Of a DNA stretch of 64,000 nt, positions 24,801-36,800 are shown piece after piece; the first letter of the stretch is position 1, and the number at the start of each line of letters is the position of its first letter. Made by a program: the position numbers and the translations under genes. The stretch lies in contig JAQQWL010000011.1 in assembly GCA_038363925.1 (NCBI GenBank), forward strand, positions 8,122,001 through 8,186,000. Direction: 5' to 3'. The notes beneath the pieces are model-generated. The model was not told the DNA's origin. It saw only the letters and a list, made by a program, of their open reading frames with translations, and made no database searches. This DNA comes from Apiospora phragmitis (lineage: Eukaryota; Ascomycota; Sordariomycetes; Amphisphaeriales; Apiosporaceae).

Positions 24801-25879
24801 GAACGCGGCGTCCGTTAGGTGAGTAATGCCTTATCGTGTATTTTTTAGATCGAGGTATTCGTATTTTTTTTCGTTATTTTTTAGCTTTTTTTTATCTTTT
24901 TTTAATCCCGGATGAACGTTTCGTACTTATTTTAAAAAAGGGGGCCTTGTTTAATATTATTATATATTTAGAAATATTAGTTTTTTATTTAGGACTGCTT
25001 TTTAGCTAAGTGGTTTATTGATTAATAACTTTGTTTATAGTAGATTCGGCAGGTTTTTTATTTAAACTTCTAGTTCTTGTACGGTAATTTTGGTTAAAAG
25101 GTGCCGGCGGGTCGCTAGATCCTTTTTTATCCTAGTAGTTGGTTATTATATAGTAATTTATTATTATAAGCTAGTCGGTTTTTTTTTATATAGTTATTTA
25201 TAAATTATTTATTAATTAAATACGTATTTATAGCCGGGTTTTAATATAGTTCCTTTATTAAATATCGTTTTAATAATATTTAGTCCGTTATTATATTTAG
25301 CGATACGCGAAGGTTTGAAAATAGTGTTTTATATATTAATTTTTAATAGATAAGGGTTAATAAAAGTTTTAAAATTTCTCAATAGGTTTTTATAACGGAG
25401 GTATAAAGAGCGATCTTTTTTTCGAATCTTTTTTTAAAGGCTCGTTATATAAATTAGAGCTTATTTAATAAGATTTTTAAAACCTCGATAAGTTATTTTT
25501 TAACGTTCTTACTTTTTATTTATATAAAAGAGGTTATTATTTAATTTATAAAATATTATGCGTAATTTATAATTATATTAAAGTACGAGTTTATTAAATA
25601 ATATATTTCGTTTTATTTCTTTTCGAATTTAATATAATTAAAATAGAATACCTCCGCACGGCCGGAAAAAATATTTAAAAAGATTATATAGTATTAGTTT
25701 TTTAATATATTTAGCCGTCGGCATATTTCGATAAATATTTATACTTTATCGTAAAAGATATTATACGGCTTGCCGGTATAGTTCTTTTCTTTCTTTTATA
25801 TTTTTAAAAAAGTGACGACTTTATTCTAATCGATTTTGCCGTTATAAATAGCTCGGCTTAGAGGGATATCATATTCCGT

Positions 25880-26215
25880 AACGTACGCTAGACCAGATAA
25901 TCGTACGGTCTGGTCCGGCGGTACCGGAGTTAGAAAAAGAAAAGGGACGATGTCTTGCGACGTTTAGGTGCTTGGGAATCCAGGGTTAGACGTCGGGCCT
26001 AAAGTATTTGAAACTCCGGGATTAAACGTCGGTCTTAGAGTACCCTGTGGTATCGCGGACGATTACTCGTACGGAGACCGGGTATCTCTCGTTTAGGCGG
26101 CGGTTCTTCGACTATCTGTTTTCGAGAAGAGTGTGGAACATCCTCCTTTCGGGTTTCCGAAGTCGGTTCTGCCGGTCGGTCTTATTAATGTGTAAGATCG
26201 GCCGGTAATACCAAA
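25880..26215. other. RIP-spared island in the gag region of copia element 2
   Basis: About 335 bp of balanced composition between strongly AT-rich flanks. It contains about three imperfect copies of a unit of roughly 40 bp built on GACGT..GGG.TTA (around 25,955-26,040). On the minus strand it reads mostly open with Arg, Pro and Glu-rich sequence, so it may be the N-terminal gag part, or an acquired segment that had no second copy to trigger RIP. Confidence 0.5.
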
Positions 26216-26932
26216 CTTACAAGCTTAGCTTTAAAGGATTTATCCGTTAGTATATTAACTCCGTATTTTTTAAAGTAATTAAAAAGCTTTTTTTAAAATA
26301 TATAATTAATTTAACCGAATTAGTATTCGGTTTATTTATTGAATTTTATAATAAACGATTTTTTAAAGGAGGCTTTTTTTATTTTTAATATATAATATTT
26401 TAAAAAGTATTATATAAAATATATTATAAATAGTTCGGGTATTATTTTTTTAAAGAGTATATCTAAAGGTTTGAATTTTTAAAAAGCGAGGTTAACGTTT
26501 TTTTTCTAAACTATTAATAAGATCCCGATATTTTAAAATATTTTTTCGTATATAAGCGGTTCGGGGTTTAAAATTATCGGTCTGTCTAGGTTCGGTACGT
26601 CCGAGCTCGATCCCGATTCGCTAACCGCGATTAATTTTATTTAATAAGGGTTATTATTTTATAAATTATATAATAAAATTATTTAAATATATAATTATAT
26701 ATAACTTAATTAATTTCGTATATAATTCAGAACTTAGTTTCTTCCCTATAATATATATTCGGGAAAAGGGGTTCCTCCTCGTACGGTTAATTTAGTTCGG
26801 CTCTTCTTCCGAATTTCTAACGGGCGGAAATTCTCGGAGCTTTTTAATACGGTCGCTTTTATATCGGTAAAGGCGTAAAACCGTTTCTTTACTCTTATTA
26901 ATTTATAATCGTTACGAGTAATTATTAATTAA

Positions 26933-27139
26933 TATTAAATAAGCTTTTATATATATAATAATTCCGGTTTTAATCAAAATTTAATTATTCTTATTTTATT
27001 ATTTATATTTATTTTTAATACGAGCTACGAGGGGTATCGTATACCCCTTTTAATAAAATAGGAAAGGGGTTTGTACGCATAGGTATGTAGCACCTTTTTT
27101 AAAGTAATATAAAAAACCTTAGTTCCTGCTATTCTAATA
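26933..27139 (-). repeat. Copia element 2, right (5') LTR
   Basis: 207 bp, the same length as the left LTR, more strongly RIP-mutated (for example TGTTGAATGGGCT reads TATTAAATAAGCT). It ends directly at the CCGAA target duplication. Confidence 0.85.
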
Positions 27140-27144
27140 CCGAA

Positions 27145-27632
27145 TATATTCGAAACCGTATTATATGGTATTAAAACAACTTTTTAATATTTATTTTAAT
27201 TAGTTTTTATTAAATCGTAAAAACTATAATATATATTATATACCGAGTTACTCTTTTAATAAGTAAGAACGCGATATTTTAAAAAGTAAATAAGATGTTT
27301 AGCCGGCGCCGCTATACGAAAAAAACCGGTTATAAAATAAAAGATTACTTTATATATGAGTTGAAAAAGATTTATAGTTTTAAAAGAAATATTAATAAAT
27401 AATTATAAAACGAATCGCGTTAAAAGAGTAATTATATAAGGACGTTTAAAACATGTTTATAACGCTATAAAATTATAAAAAGCCCGGGCATAATACGCGT
27501 ACTTATTAAAATAATATAGAAGTATTTAGAGATAAGGATTCCGATTAATTTTAATATATTAAATACGTTATGGTAAAATTAATTTATATTTTATTAAAAG
27601 GGGTGTAAAAGAATAGGATATTCGCTTATGTG
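27145..27632 (+). mobile_element. Pogo/Fot1-type transposon 1, right part after the copia insertion
   Basis: Continues the transposon interrupted at 19,776; the sequence from about 27,145 aligns with the inverse complement of about 28,690-29,035 in pogo copy 2. The right terminal repeat with GGATATTCGCTTAT (27,617-27,630) is the inverse of the left AAGCGAATGTCC, with RIP-type differences. The two parts add up to about 1.8 kb, the usual size of Fot1-like elements. Confidence 0.75.
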
Positions 27633-27897
27633 AGATATACGTTTATAAGATACGTTAAGCTAAACGACCGACCTTAGTTACGTAATAATAAAATACGATA
27701 CGTAGGTTAATAAAGAAGCCTTTAATAATATAGCGGTACTTAAGCGAGTAATATTAATTATAACTAATTAAGCTTAATAATACTTATACGATTATTATTA
27801 AATAACGGTAAATAAAGCTACGATTAAAAAAGAAGAAACTAAGTATATAATAATAAACGATTTTTTATATATTTTATATAAACACTCTTTACTTTAA
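27633..27897. other. AT-rich filler, possible gypsy LTR remnant at its right end
   Basis: No gene. The last 50 bases (about 27,848-27,897) resemble the inverse complement of the gypsy LTR segment around 2,430-2,480. The rest is unassigned AT-rich sequence. Confidence 0.4.
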
Positions 27898-28353
27898 TAT
27901 TACGATCGGCGGGTTAGTCTCTCGTGGGGTAGCACTTAAAGTATAAAATTAAATAGAAATAACCGTTTAATTATTTTTAAAACTTTTATTTTATAATATA
28001 ATAATTAATTTAAACGTATTATAATATAATAATTAAATATACTTATTAAAAGCTCTCTTTAATTATTTAAATAAGATCACTAATAAATAAGTAAGGCCTT
28101 TTTACGGATTAATTCTCTATATAAAAGCTTTAAAGTTTTTTTATACCGAGCTTAAATAAATTATATAGTTATTAAAAGTTTATCGACCTAGGTATAAGGG
28201 TATACCCTTAGAGAGGGTGTATAATATTACGATCGGCGGGTTAGTCCCCCGCGGGGTAGCACTTAAAGTATAGAATTAAATAAAAATAACCGTTTAGTTA
28301 TTTCCGAAGCTTTTACTTTATAGCGTAGTAGTTAGTTTAAACGCATTATAATA
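27898..28353 (+). mobile_element. TRIM copy 3
   Basis: 456 bp with two 129-bp terminal repeats (27,898-28,026 and 28,225-28,353) of the same family as copies 1 and 2. The A-box region survives partly in the right repeat as TAGCGTAGTAGTTAG (28,321-28,335). The flanks do not show a clear 5-bp duplication, so one flank may have been rearranged. Confidence 0.8.
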
Positions 28354-28522
28354 TTACCGTGATTCGTTCGCTTTTAATATCCCTAGGTATATTATCCTTT
28401 TATTTTATTTCTACGTGACTTAAATTAATTATTCGTTTAATTTATACGGTCTTAGTTTATTTAAGTTTATTTATTTAATTTAGCTATTTAAACTTAGTTA
28501 TTTAATTTATTTTAATTATTTA
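28354..28522. other. AT-rich spacer between TRIM copy 3 and pogo copy 2
   Basis: Short AT-rich stretch with TTTAATTTA-type low complexity. No feature recognised. Confidence 0.5.
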
Positions 28523-30381
28523 ACGTACTTTATAAGCGAACTGCGTATATAAATAAGCTACGCACTTTTTATTATTAAGCTTTATAAATTATAAATTAAT
28601 TCGATTATAAAGTTTAAAACTAATTAAATATATTAATAATTATTATCTTTAGAGGTTTCTATATTATTTTAATAAATACGCGTATTATACCCGGGCTCTC
28701 CGTAGATTTTATAGCGTTATAAACGTGTCTTAAACATCCTCGTATAATTACTTCTCCGACGCGATTCGTTTTATAACTATTTATTAATATCTTTTTAAAA
28801 CTATAAGTCTTTTTTAACTTATATACGAAGTAATTTTCTATCCTATAGCCGTTTTTTTTCGTACGGCGGCGCCGATTAAATATCTTATTTATTTTTCGAA
28901 GTATCGCGTTCTTATTTTTTTAAAAAGTAACTCGGTATATAACTTATATTATAACTTTTATAATTTAATTAAAACTAATTAAAATAAATATCGGAAAATT
29001 ATTTTAATATTATATAATACGGTTTCGAACATATTCGGTTTAAAATTAAATTTTAATTAAATTATTTAAAGTTTTTAATTCTTAAAAAATAAATAGGCCG
29101 AAAAACGTCCCCGGAGGTATTAAAATACGTAACTTTATATCTAATTATAAAATAATATATTCCGAATTATACGAGACGAGTCCTATTTTTCGAAAGCCTC
29201 TTTATATATTCGAAACGGTAAAAATCGTTTAGAACGCTTTTAAAAACGCTAGTAAGAAGTCCTCTTTAAAAATATAAATAATATACGCCCGTATAAAACC
29301 TTTAATTTCTTTCCCGTACGCCTTTTTTAATATACGAAAATAGCCGATATTAAAAGATTAAAGCTTATACGATAAATAAAAAGGTATATAAAATATAATA
29401 ATCGAGTTCTTTTTATAATAAAGCTCGAAAGCTATTAAGTAATAGTTTTCGTAGCCGTTTAGGACTAAAAAGCGATAATAACCCTTCGTATAAAACCTAG
29501 TATATTAATTAAAATATCGAATCTAATCCTCGCCTTTTTTATTCGTAGTTTAGTTATTTTTAATAACTGCGATTACCTAGTTCTTTAATAATAAACTATT
29601 TTTATATTAAGAAAAGAGGTACGTTTTCTTAATAAAATAATATACGGAGGGATGGCGTAACCGTTTAATCCGACGCCTTAAATAACTATAACTTATTCCC
29701 GGTTCTTTTACTATACTACCTTAAGCCTTCCGCATTAATTAGAGGTGGTTATAATTATTTCGAACGAGTTTTAATTTATAAAAAACTTAATCTTATTAAA
29801 ATTATATATATCCTCCTCTTATGTCTTATACTTATTAATTATATTTCGTATAAAAATAAATTACGCGTAATACGCGTTAAAATCTTTATAAAAGATTTTT
29901 TAATAATTAATTCTTTAATTAAAACACGTCCGGAGGTCTAATTATTATTATATAAAGTTAAAGGCCTAATTAATGCCGACACGTCCCGCGTCGCGTAAAT
30001 TAAGTAATTAATTCGCCATATCTTTTATACCACTTAGCCGGTGAAGAAATAATCGCGTATCTAGATTAATAATATATCGAAGAATTAATTCCTCTTTAAA
30101 ATTAGAAAGCTTTCGAGAGTTTATAAAGATTTCGGATCGTGATCGAATTCCGCGTCGTCGGCTGCGTAACGTCGACTCTAAGACATAATATATCGCTATA
30201 GCTTTTCGTATACTTAATTTCGGGTTATTTTAAAACGCTTAAAGCGTTAAATTAAACCTTTTTTCTTTATTTTTTAATTCTATACTTATAAAAGGAGAAA
30301 AGTTAATATAAAATTAATTATAAGAAAATTAATTAAAAATGCGTAGCTCGCTTATATGCGCAGCTCGCTTATAAAGTATAT
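28523..30381 (-). mobile_element. Pogo/Fot1-type DNA transposon 2, full length, RIP-mutated
   Basis: About 1.86 kb with terminal inverted repeats of roughly 48 bp (28,523-28,570 and 30,335-30,381). Both repeats carry the doubled block CTTATAAGCGARCTGCG..TAAGCTACGCA, and TA dinucleotides flank the ends as in Tc1/mariner insertions. The minus strand encodes the same broken DDE transposase as pogo copy 1 (compare 29,810-30,110 with 18,660-18,990). The terminal repeats differ from those of copy 1, so the copies belong to different subfamilies. No intact frame remains. Confidence 0.85.
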
Positions 30382-30712
30382 TAATATTATTATTATTAAT
30401 AAGTTATAAACGTTAATTAAGTAAAGTTAACTTATATTAAGTCTCGTATATATTTTCAAGTATTATAAAGCTATATTAAAAGTAAGTTTAAGTTATATAA
30501 TTAAACTAAGTTATAATATTATAATACATAAATATATATATATAAAGTATATAATAAAGTAACGAATTAAATAAAAAGTAATTTTAATTAATTTAAAGTA
30601 TTATTATTAAATATATTTATATAAAAATATTAAAAACATTAAAAATAAATAAAATAATAATAAACTATATTAAATTAAATTATATTTATTATATTATTAT
30701 ATTAGAAAAATC
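30382..30712. other. AT-rich edge of the transposon block
   Basis: Nearly pure A/T sequence with short TATATA runs (about 30,530-30,550). No gene or element recognised. The composition changes within a few tens of bases at about 30,710. Confidence 0.6.
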
Positions 30713-32735
30713 TTAAGTATAAATTATAAATATACAGGCCATGGTGCACAGACCACCTAAGTAGAGCCGTAACACTCTTAATGCTACGCCGTGAGCGCGT
30801 GATGGCGGTACTGTACGAGCTGAGCTCGCAACTGCGTCGGTGAATGAACAATAACGATATCCTATTACAAGACGCCAGTGGTGCCTAACTCGGATCTTTT
30901 CGATCTTGTCAAGATTGGGCATGGTCTTCCGTGATGAATATGAGGTCGTATTTCGTATATGGACGGGTTGCTCGGAGGCTCATGTCATTTGCGGCTGACA
31001 CCTAGTGTCTGTAAGGCACTGGTGGTTGCGTCCAATATAACGGCTTATAGCTTGTGATTCGGTTCCGACGCGTGCCTGATTGGTAGGAAGCCGTCAGCTC
31101 TAGAAAACCCGAGTATTTACGTGAACTTGGGGCATAGGAGGGAATTGGTTCTTCCCGACTCGGAACAGATCAGCGACTGTTGCTTACTTGTTCTCGCCCA
31201 AGGTGTCTATCGCTCTCGGGAGCTCATACTGTAAGCACAAGCAGAGTATCTACACACTATATACACGCAGCGTAACTCCTTGAAAAATGGTAGCAATGTG
31301 GAATTCTTCCCATATGGCATAACCTAGGATAGGGGCCAGTTTTAACAGTTTATAAACCGTAGGGCCTCTGAATCATGTAGTAACAGAAACCATCGTGTGA
31401 CGCAAGCCAATTTGTCGCCCAACGCTTACATGAAGCAGGACGCTGACCGCGTGTTTTCTGGGAAGGCTCATTGAGCCCATTTACTCAACAGTCCACACCT
31501 TCATGACTGGATTACCCCGGTGGATGGAACTTTACAACGCCGTACTGGGTGTAACCAGCCCCCTATAGAGCCTTTCAAGGTTACTGGAAAGCGGACCTAG
31601 AGACAAAATGCCCGGAATATGTAACGGGACCCGTCAGAAGTGCTTATACTCGATTGACTCAGCTGGCGAATGGGTATGGGAATGGACAGAAGGGACCTCG
31701 CTTCGATGTTGAAGTAATCAGGGATGGGGGAAGTAGTGGGAGTGGCATCTTGACTAAGTAACTTTACTTCTCGACGGCAATATCTATATGCCAAAAGCGA
31801 GAGTCCTTTTGGTTCATGCCACACTTATCGTGCGCCCAGATAGCGCTGCGGTTAGTGGTGTCACGAAACGGAGGCATGCACATCGAAACTTACGAGATGC
31901 TTTATAATAAATACTCTGGCTAAGCCCAACATGGCGGTGCCTGGCAACTTCATCCACAAGTTCTGATGTATAATGAGAAGAATGCGAACTATCATCCAAT
32001 CTCAAAGTAGATATCTATCTACTTGGTTAGCCCCTTTTCTTTAAAACAACAGGTTAGCAAAAAGGCAGCATACTGCCATACCAGTAGCTGAATGACATGT
32101 TGAATGTTTTGATATATGGGATGATCAGAAAACTTACGGCCCTGGACAGATGGGATGGAATTTAATGCGCGAAATGTCCAGCTATAGGCACTGGAGACCT
32201 ATACCGTTAGCCTGGCCTGTACCTTACTGATATGATCTACACCTAGGATCAATCATTGCGCCTGTAACCCTTCAAGGAAAGGGAGTATCACAGTATCTCA
32301 TGCCAGAAATCCGAGGCGTCGACGTTATACTGGCCTCCGACTAGATTTGTTGTGATATACACAATACACATTTGGCCTATACACGGGATTTACGCTAGGG
32401 AACTAGCTTGGCATCTGAGCCACGCTATAGCAAGTGAGTGGGTTATATATGGAGGATTCTGCGCGTGTGGGAGAGCGTGCGGGATACGGTCGACGGAGTA
32501 GGGAACAGCCCGTCTGACGAGACTCCGTGGGGCCGAGATTGATTAAACGAGCTCCGCATTGATCGGCTCACTTATTCGGACGAGCGATGTTGTGTTCGAG
32601 TATAAAACATAATCATGTCCTCCTACCTATTTAAGCCGCCATGAATATTTTACATCAAAGACTGACTGACTTGTTTTGTTGCGTATTATTCCCCCATAGC
32701 CCCTTAAAAGCACGGCAGAAGCAAAGCCATCCAAC
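30713..32735. other. Intergenic, balanced composition, promoter side of the GST-like gene
   Basis: Small open frames here have no recognisable protein pattern and are crossed by stops in all frames. Near the right end the sequence TATAAAAC (about 32,602) stands about 135 bp before the start codon of the next gene and could be its TATA element. Otherwise nothing is seen. Confidence 0.5.
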
Positions 32736-33853
32736 ATGGGTGCCGAAGATCTCCCCATCATTTTATACCATTATGGCCACTCGCCGTATGCGAGACGGGT
32801 CGTATGGTACCTGAATCTCCGCAAGATACCATACACACAATGCGTACGTAAAGCTGGCCCCAGCCGTAACTCGCGAGCACCGGACTGACCGTCGTCCCAC
32901 ATTAGCTCCAACCCATGATCCTGCCGCGCCCCGACGTCGCGCAACTCGGCGTGGCGTACCGGCGCATCCCCCTCCTGGCCATCGGCCGGGACGTGTACCT
33001 AGACACGCGCCTGATCCTGCAGAAGCTCGAGGCGCTCTACCCCGCGAGCGCGGCGCGCCCATCTTTGTCGGCGGCCGCCGCCAACGCCGAGGGCCGGGCG
33101 CTCCATAGCGGCCTGCTGTCGGCCTGGACCAACGACGCCGGCGGCCTCTTCTGGAACGCCGTCTCCCTGCTGCCCGCGGACCTCCCGGGGCTGAACGACC
33201 CCAAGTTCCTCGCCGACCGCGCCGAGATGATGGGCCTGCCACGCGACGCGCCCTCGCCCCTCGCCCCCTCGGCGCGCGCCGCGCGCCGGCCCGAAGCCCT
33301 GTGCGAGGTCGCCGAGGCCATGTACCTGCTCGAGTCGACGCTCCTGGCTGGCGGCGGCGGTGACGGCGGCAAGGACTGGCTGCTGGGGACGGCGCGGCCC
33401 ACGCTCGTCGACATCGAGGCCGTCTTCGTCTTCGTCTGGCTCGCGGCGCTGCCCCAGGACACCATGGGGCCCGCGGCCTTCCCGCGGCTCCACGCCTGGG
33501 TGGCGCGGTTCGTCGAGACGGTCGAGGCGGCCGAGAAGGAGAACGGGGCGCCCAAGACGGCCGGCGGCGACGAGGCGGCGAAGACGGTCTTTGGCGCGGC
33601 GTTCGCGGAGGGGGAGGGGCGCGTGGACGATAGCAATCCCATCGTCGTGGCCGAGGGGCTGAAGAAGGGCGATTGGGTGAAGGTGTGGCCTGCGGACACG
33701 GGCTCCGGCCACAAGGAGTCGGGTAAATTGGTGAGCATGACCTTAAAGGAGATCGTCGTCGAGGTCCAGGGGAATGAGGGTAGTGTCAGGGTGCATGCGC
33801 CAAGACATGGATTCAAGGTGAAGAAGGATGTCGACACGTCTTCCAATCTGTAG
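32736..33853 (+). CDS. Glutathione S-transferase-fold protein
   Basis: Two exons, 32,736-32,843 and 32,906-33,853, with a 62-bp intron (GTACGT..TTAG, branch-like GACTGAC), give 351 residues. Residues 5-75 form a thioredoxin-like GST N-terminal domain: the strand-turn with S16-P17-Y18-A19 and R20-R21-V22 is where GSTs place their catalytic Ser/Cys, and R56-I57-P58 is the cis-proline turn that holds glutathione. The middle part (about 100-220) is the helical GST C-terminal region with the typical W-L-x-G-x-x-x-P-T-x-V-D-I-E pattern. The last 65 residues (GDWVKVWP onwards) look like a small extra beta-rich domain. Coding GC is very high. The protein resembles the uncharacterised fungal GST-N family, and activity on glutathione is inference. 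It is the first gene beside the RIP block and appears intact. Confidence 0.85.
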
Positions 33854-36800
33854 AGGAAGGCTGCGATGCAGAAGATCGACTAGGTCACCATGTCTGTTCT
33901 ATGTCGCTATGGAACATCCAGGTTTGCCCATGGGATAGCCAAGTATCCATATCAAAATGTAGACATAGTGAGTAACAACTTACATTCGTCCAGCTAGACG
34001 TGATAAAACCCCTGAGCTTCCCATTGCGAGGAGCAGGATATGGTGGACTCTTCAAGCGTATCCTAGACCATGCCACTTTGCAACTCTTGGATCTTGTCAT
34101 CCTACCGGTGTGTAGTCAACTCAATGACGCCGAGTTGGTTGAATCGGCGTTTCCCATATTGAAGGTGGTGTTAATATGACTTGCTCGTTTCTTTTCATGA
34201 GTTTGCAAGGCTGCTGGTGTTTCTCACTTGGTAGGTGGGTTCCACAGGAAACTACATACTTCGTCTATCAGCGGACTGTAGCGAGTTACTGGAACTTGTC
34301 ATCTTTCTACGAGTATACTCCGGATACCAAGCTGATCATTTAGTGGTTGCTGATGTGAAACCCAATCCGGCCAGATCTTCCCGAGTAATAAGCAGGCCGG
34401 AATTGGGCCGGTAGGAGAGCTGTGACATGCCCCCTGAGGATTTTATAGAAGTCAATTGGATTGCGACAATCGACAACTCTCTACTTATTCAGATATGCCG
34501 AATTGATTGTCCGCGCCAGGAGCTAAATGAATGTCATGACCCCTTGCATCAACCCCGAAGTTTGCTTTGTTATATGACTTATGACGGCGGGAGCGCGCAC
34601 GAATCGGGTACGACTACATATTGTGGACCCCTGGAGACATCCCAGAACAATGACAGGGTGCCATAGATTTGCGACACAAAAGGTACAGTCATGCATTCGT
34701 TTCGGGCGACTTTCCAGTCAATTACACTGTCCTGCACCTAACATGTATCCTTTTCCAACGTGTGGACGTGAAAGGGGGATGCAGGTAGCAAGCACTGACA
34801 AAATAGCGAGCCTGCGTGTGCGAGCAACGTAAAACCATTCGACTGTGCGCATTATCGCATCAAGCAGCAGTGAAATGGATGATTATGTAGCTGAGGTTAG
34901 TAACAGAGGAGACCTGGACGGCCAGCCAAATACCCAAAGGAGCACGTGCAGTATCGAGATAACAGATCTGGCCAAGGTGTACTAATAAGTGGTACGGATG
35001 AATATATGTATGCTGTCTTGGAAATGCTACGGAGCAATCGTTACGGTACAAGGCAATACGGCAGACGGCAGTTGGGGGAGGCCAAGTTGCTGATCAAGCG
35101 GCCCGGAGCGCCAAAGCAGGGGGACAGATACCGTAAGGCTCTTTTCACCAGGGTAGATAGAGAGACAGTTTAGGTAATAATGTAACAAGAGCACAATTGG
35201 CATCTTCAGCCTCACTCAGATCCTCCGCACACAGCATCTAACCGTGACTCGGAGGACTCGGGTCGCGTTCAGCGCTAGCCGACGTGACGGATGAAATATT
35301 AGTAATACAGCAAAGGCGTGCTCAATTCAGCAATCGGCAACTTATCTCCGACGATCTTCGTAGGAACCGCCTGGAAGAAGCCACTTTTTGCTTGGGTTCT
35401 GATGACTTCTGAATCCGAGTTAGTGCATTTTACTAGGATCTGCCAGGTCATGTCGTATGACGCTCATGTCACGTGCGATTCTGCAGACCAGAACCTTGGT
35501 TCTGGACCTTATGTATGCCGATGCGAGGTCAAACTGCCTGGGACCACAATCGAAATATCGAGGATTCGAGGTATGCACTGCGAGCTTCGAGGGAAGCTTA
35601 TTCATTCGGAGCGACTGGGTCACTCAATCCAAGCAATCGCATGCTTAGAAATCGCAATTCTTCATTCATCGAGACACCTCAGGCACGCGTCGCTAGAATG
35701 AAAAGGCCCGGAAGCACGCAGCCGTCAGAACACGCTTCGGATTCGTGATTGGGTGGAGAAACACTAACAAGAGTAGAACACACTATGCACCCCCATGCGT
35801 CATAATTGCTGGCAGCCACTGATGGTTACCCTTGCTAAAAACATTATTAACATGGGATGGGCATGACATAGCGCAGACGCCAAATGGAACCGTTGAGTTT
35901 TCTCTTTATTTCTCGTACTCGGTAGTAGTTGTTACAGCTGGCCGAATATGAAGTATAAGATCTGGTGGAAGAGAGAGCCTCGGTCTGGTATGAAAGGCTG
36001 GGTAAACGACAGAAGACTAGTTCTCGAAGAAACTAGGATCTGAAAGCTAGGCTTCTTTTGCAGCGACGATCAAAACGATCAGCACAGCAGTTTCAAAGGA
36101 GAAGATTTGGAAATCAAAGATTCGTCAGACAAGCCGCGATTGTTGCGACGAAGTAGGGAGACACAGTCCACGCTAGTAAGCAGACACTGGGCGAGTGACT
36201 TGGGAGACATGGATCACAAAAGAATGACGTAACTCTGGCGATATTATTCCGACCTCCCTGACATGGAAATTTTCTGGCTCTCCCCCGACTGGCCCGTCTG
36301 ATTGGACAACCAGGCCTACACGAGCGGATTCCCTAAGAAAGGCTCCCAGAGGCCAGAGTCCCAGGGGTACGCTACCGGTACCGTATTGGCCATGATTGAT
36401 CAAAATCCCCTCCCAGAAGAAACTAAGCATGGGTGCGTCATACGGAATAACGGGCAACGGGGCGTAAACTGAACAGCAGCGACAGTCAGCACATCAGAGG
36501 TGAAACTGTAGAGATAGAAAGGAACGAATAAACCGTTCGGCATGGTGTGGTCATCGCGTGTCTTCTGGCGTGCCGACTTGTGGTTGTGTCTCCGTTTTGG
36601 CCTGCTTTAGTTACAGACGAGACACGGAGACACGCACACACACGTGTGGACTCCAAGATTAGGTACATACGGAGTATGGACGTGTTCTTTGCCAAGCCAA
36701 ATCCTCCGCCCTGAACTTTACCCGCCGCTACGTTACTCCCCAAGACGCGGCTGAAAAGGCAAGCCGGCCATACATAGCATAGACGACTGAAGGAAGGACA

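Larger units (their letters stand above)
19777..27139 (-). mobile_element. Ty1/copia element 2, complete but RIP-mutated, host of nested insertions
   Basis: Two 207-bp LTRs (19,777-19,983 and 26,933-27,139) start with TGTTGAATGGGC-type and end with CTAACA-type sequence. The target duplication is CCGAA (19,772-19,776 and 27,140-27,144); joining the flanks rebuilds the pogo sequence seen uninterrupted in pogo copy 2. Minus-strand coding in copia order: gag side (about 24,900-26,900), integrase C-terminal part with a basic RGRPKK-like tail (about 23,220-23,560), reverse transcriptase (about 22,330-23,100), and RNase H with a DGRDNPxNAF-like motif (about 21,090-22,250). Most stops are of RIP type. 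A solo LTR and a TRIM are nested inside. Confidence 0.88.

Noticed and set aside
30340..30383. Short direct repeats GCGTAGCTCGCTTAT / GCGCAGCTCGCTTAT as a small satellite
   Set aside because: They are the doubled blocks of the right terminal inverted repeat of pogo copy 2, matched by the left end at 28,523-28,570.
33001..33846. Long open frames on the minus strand and other plus frames over the GST-like gene
   Set aside because: Shadows of a very GC-rich coding sequence; only the plus frame shows a GST fold pattern and a proper intron.
34427..35748. Several 60-127-codon frames between the GST-like gene and atf1
   Set aside because: They overlap each other on both strands, have no domain pattern and no plausible splice continuation.
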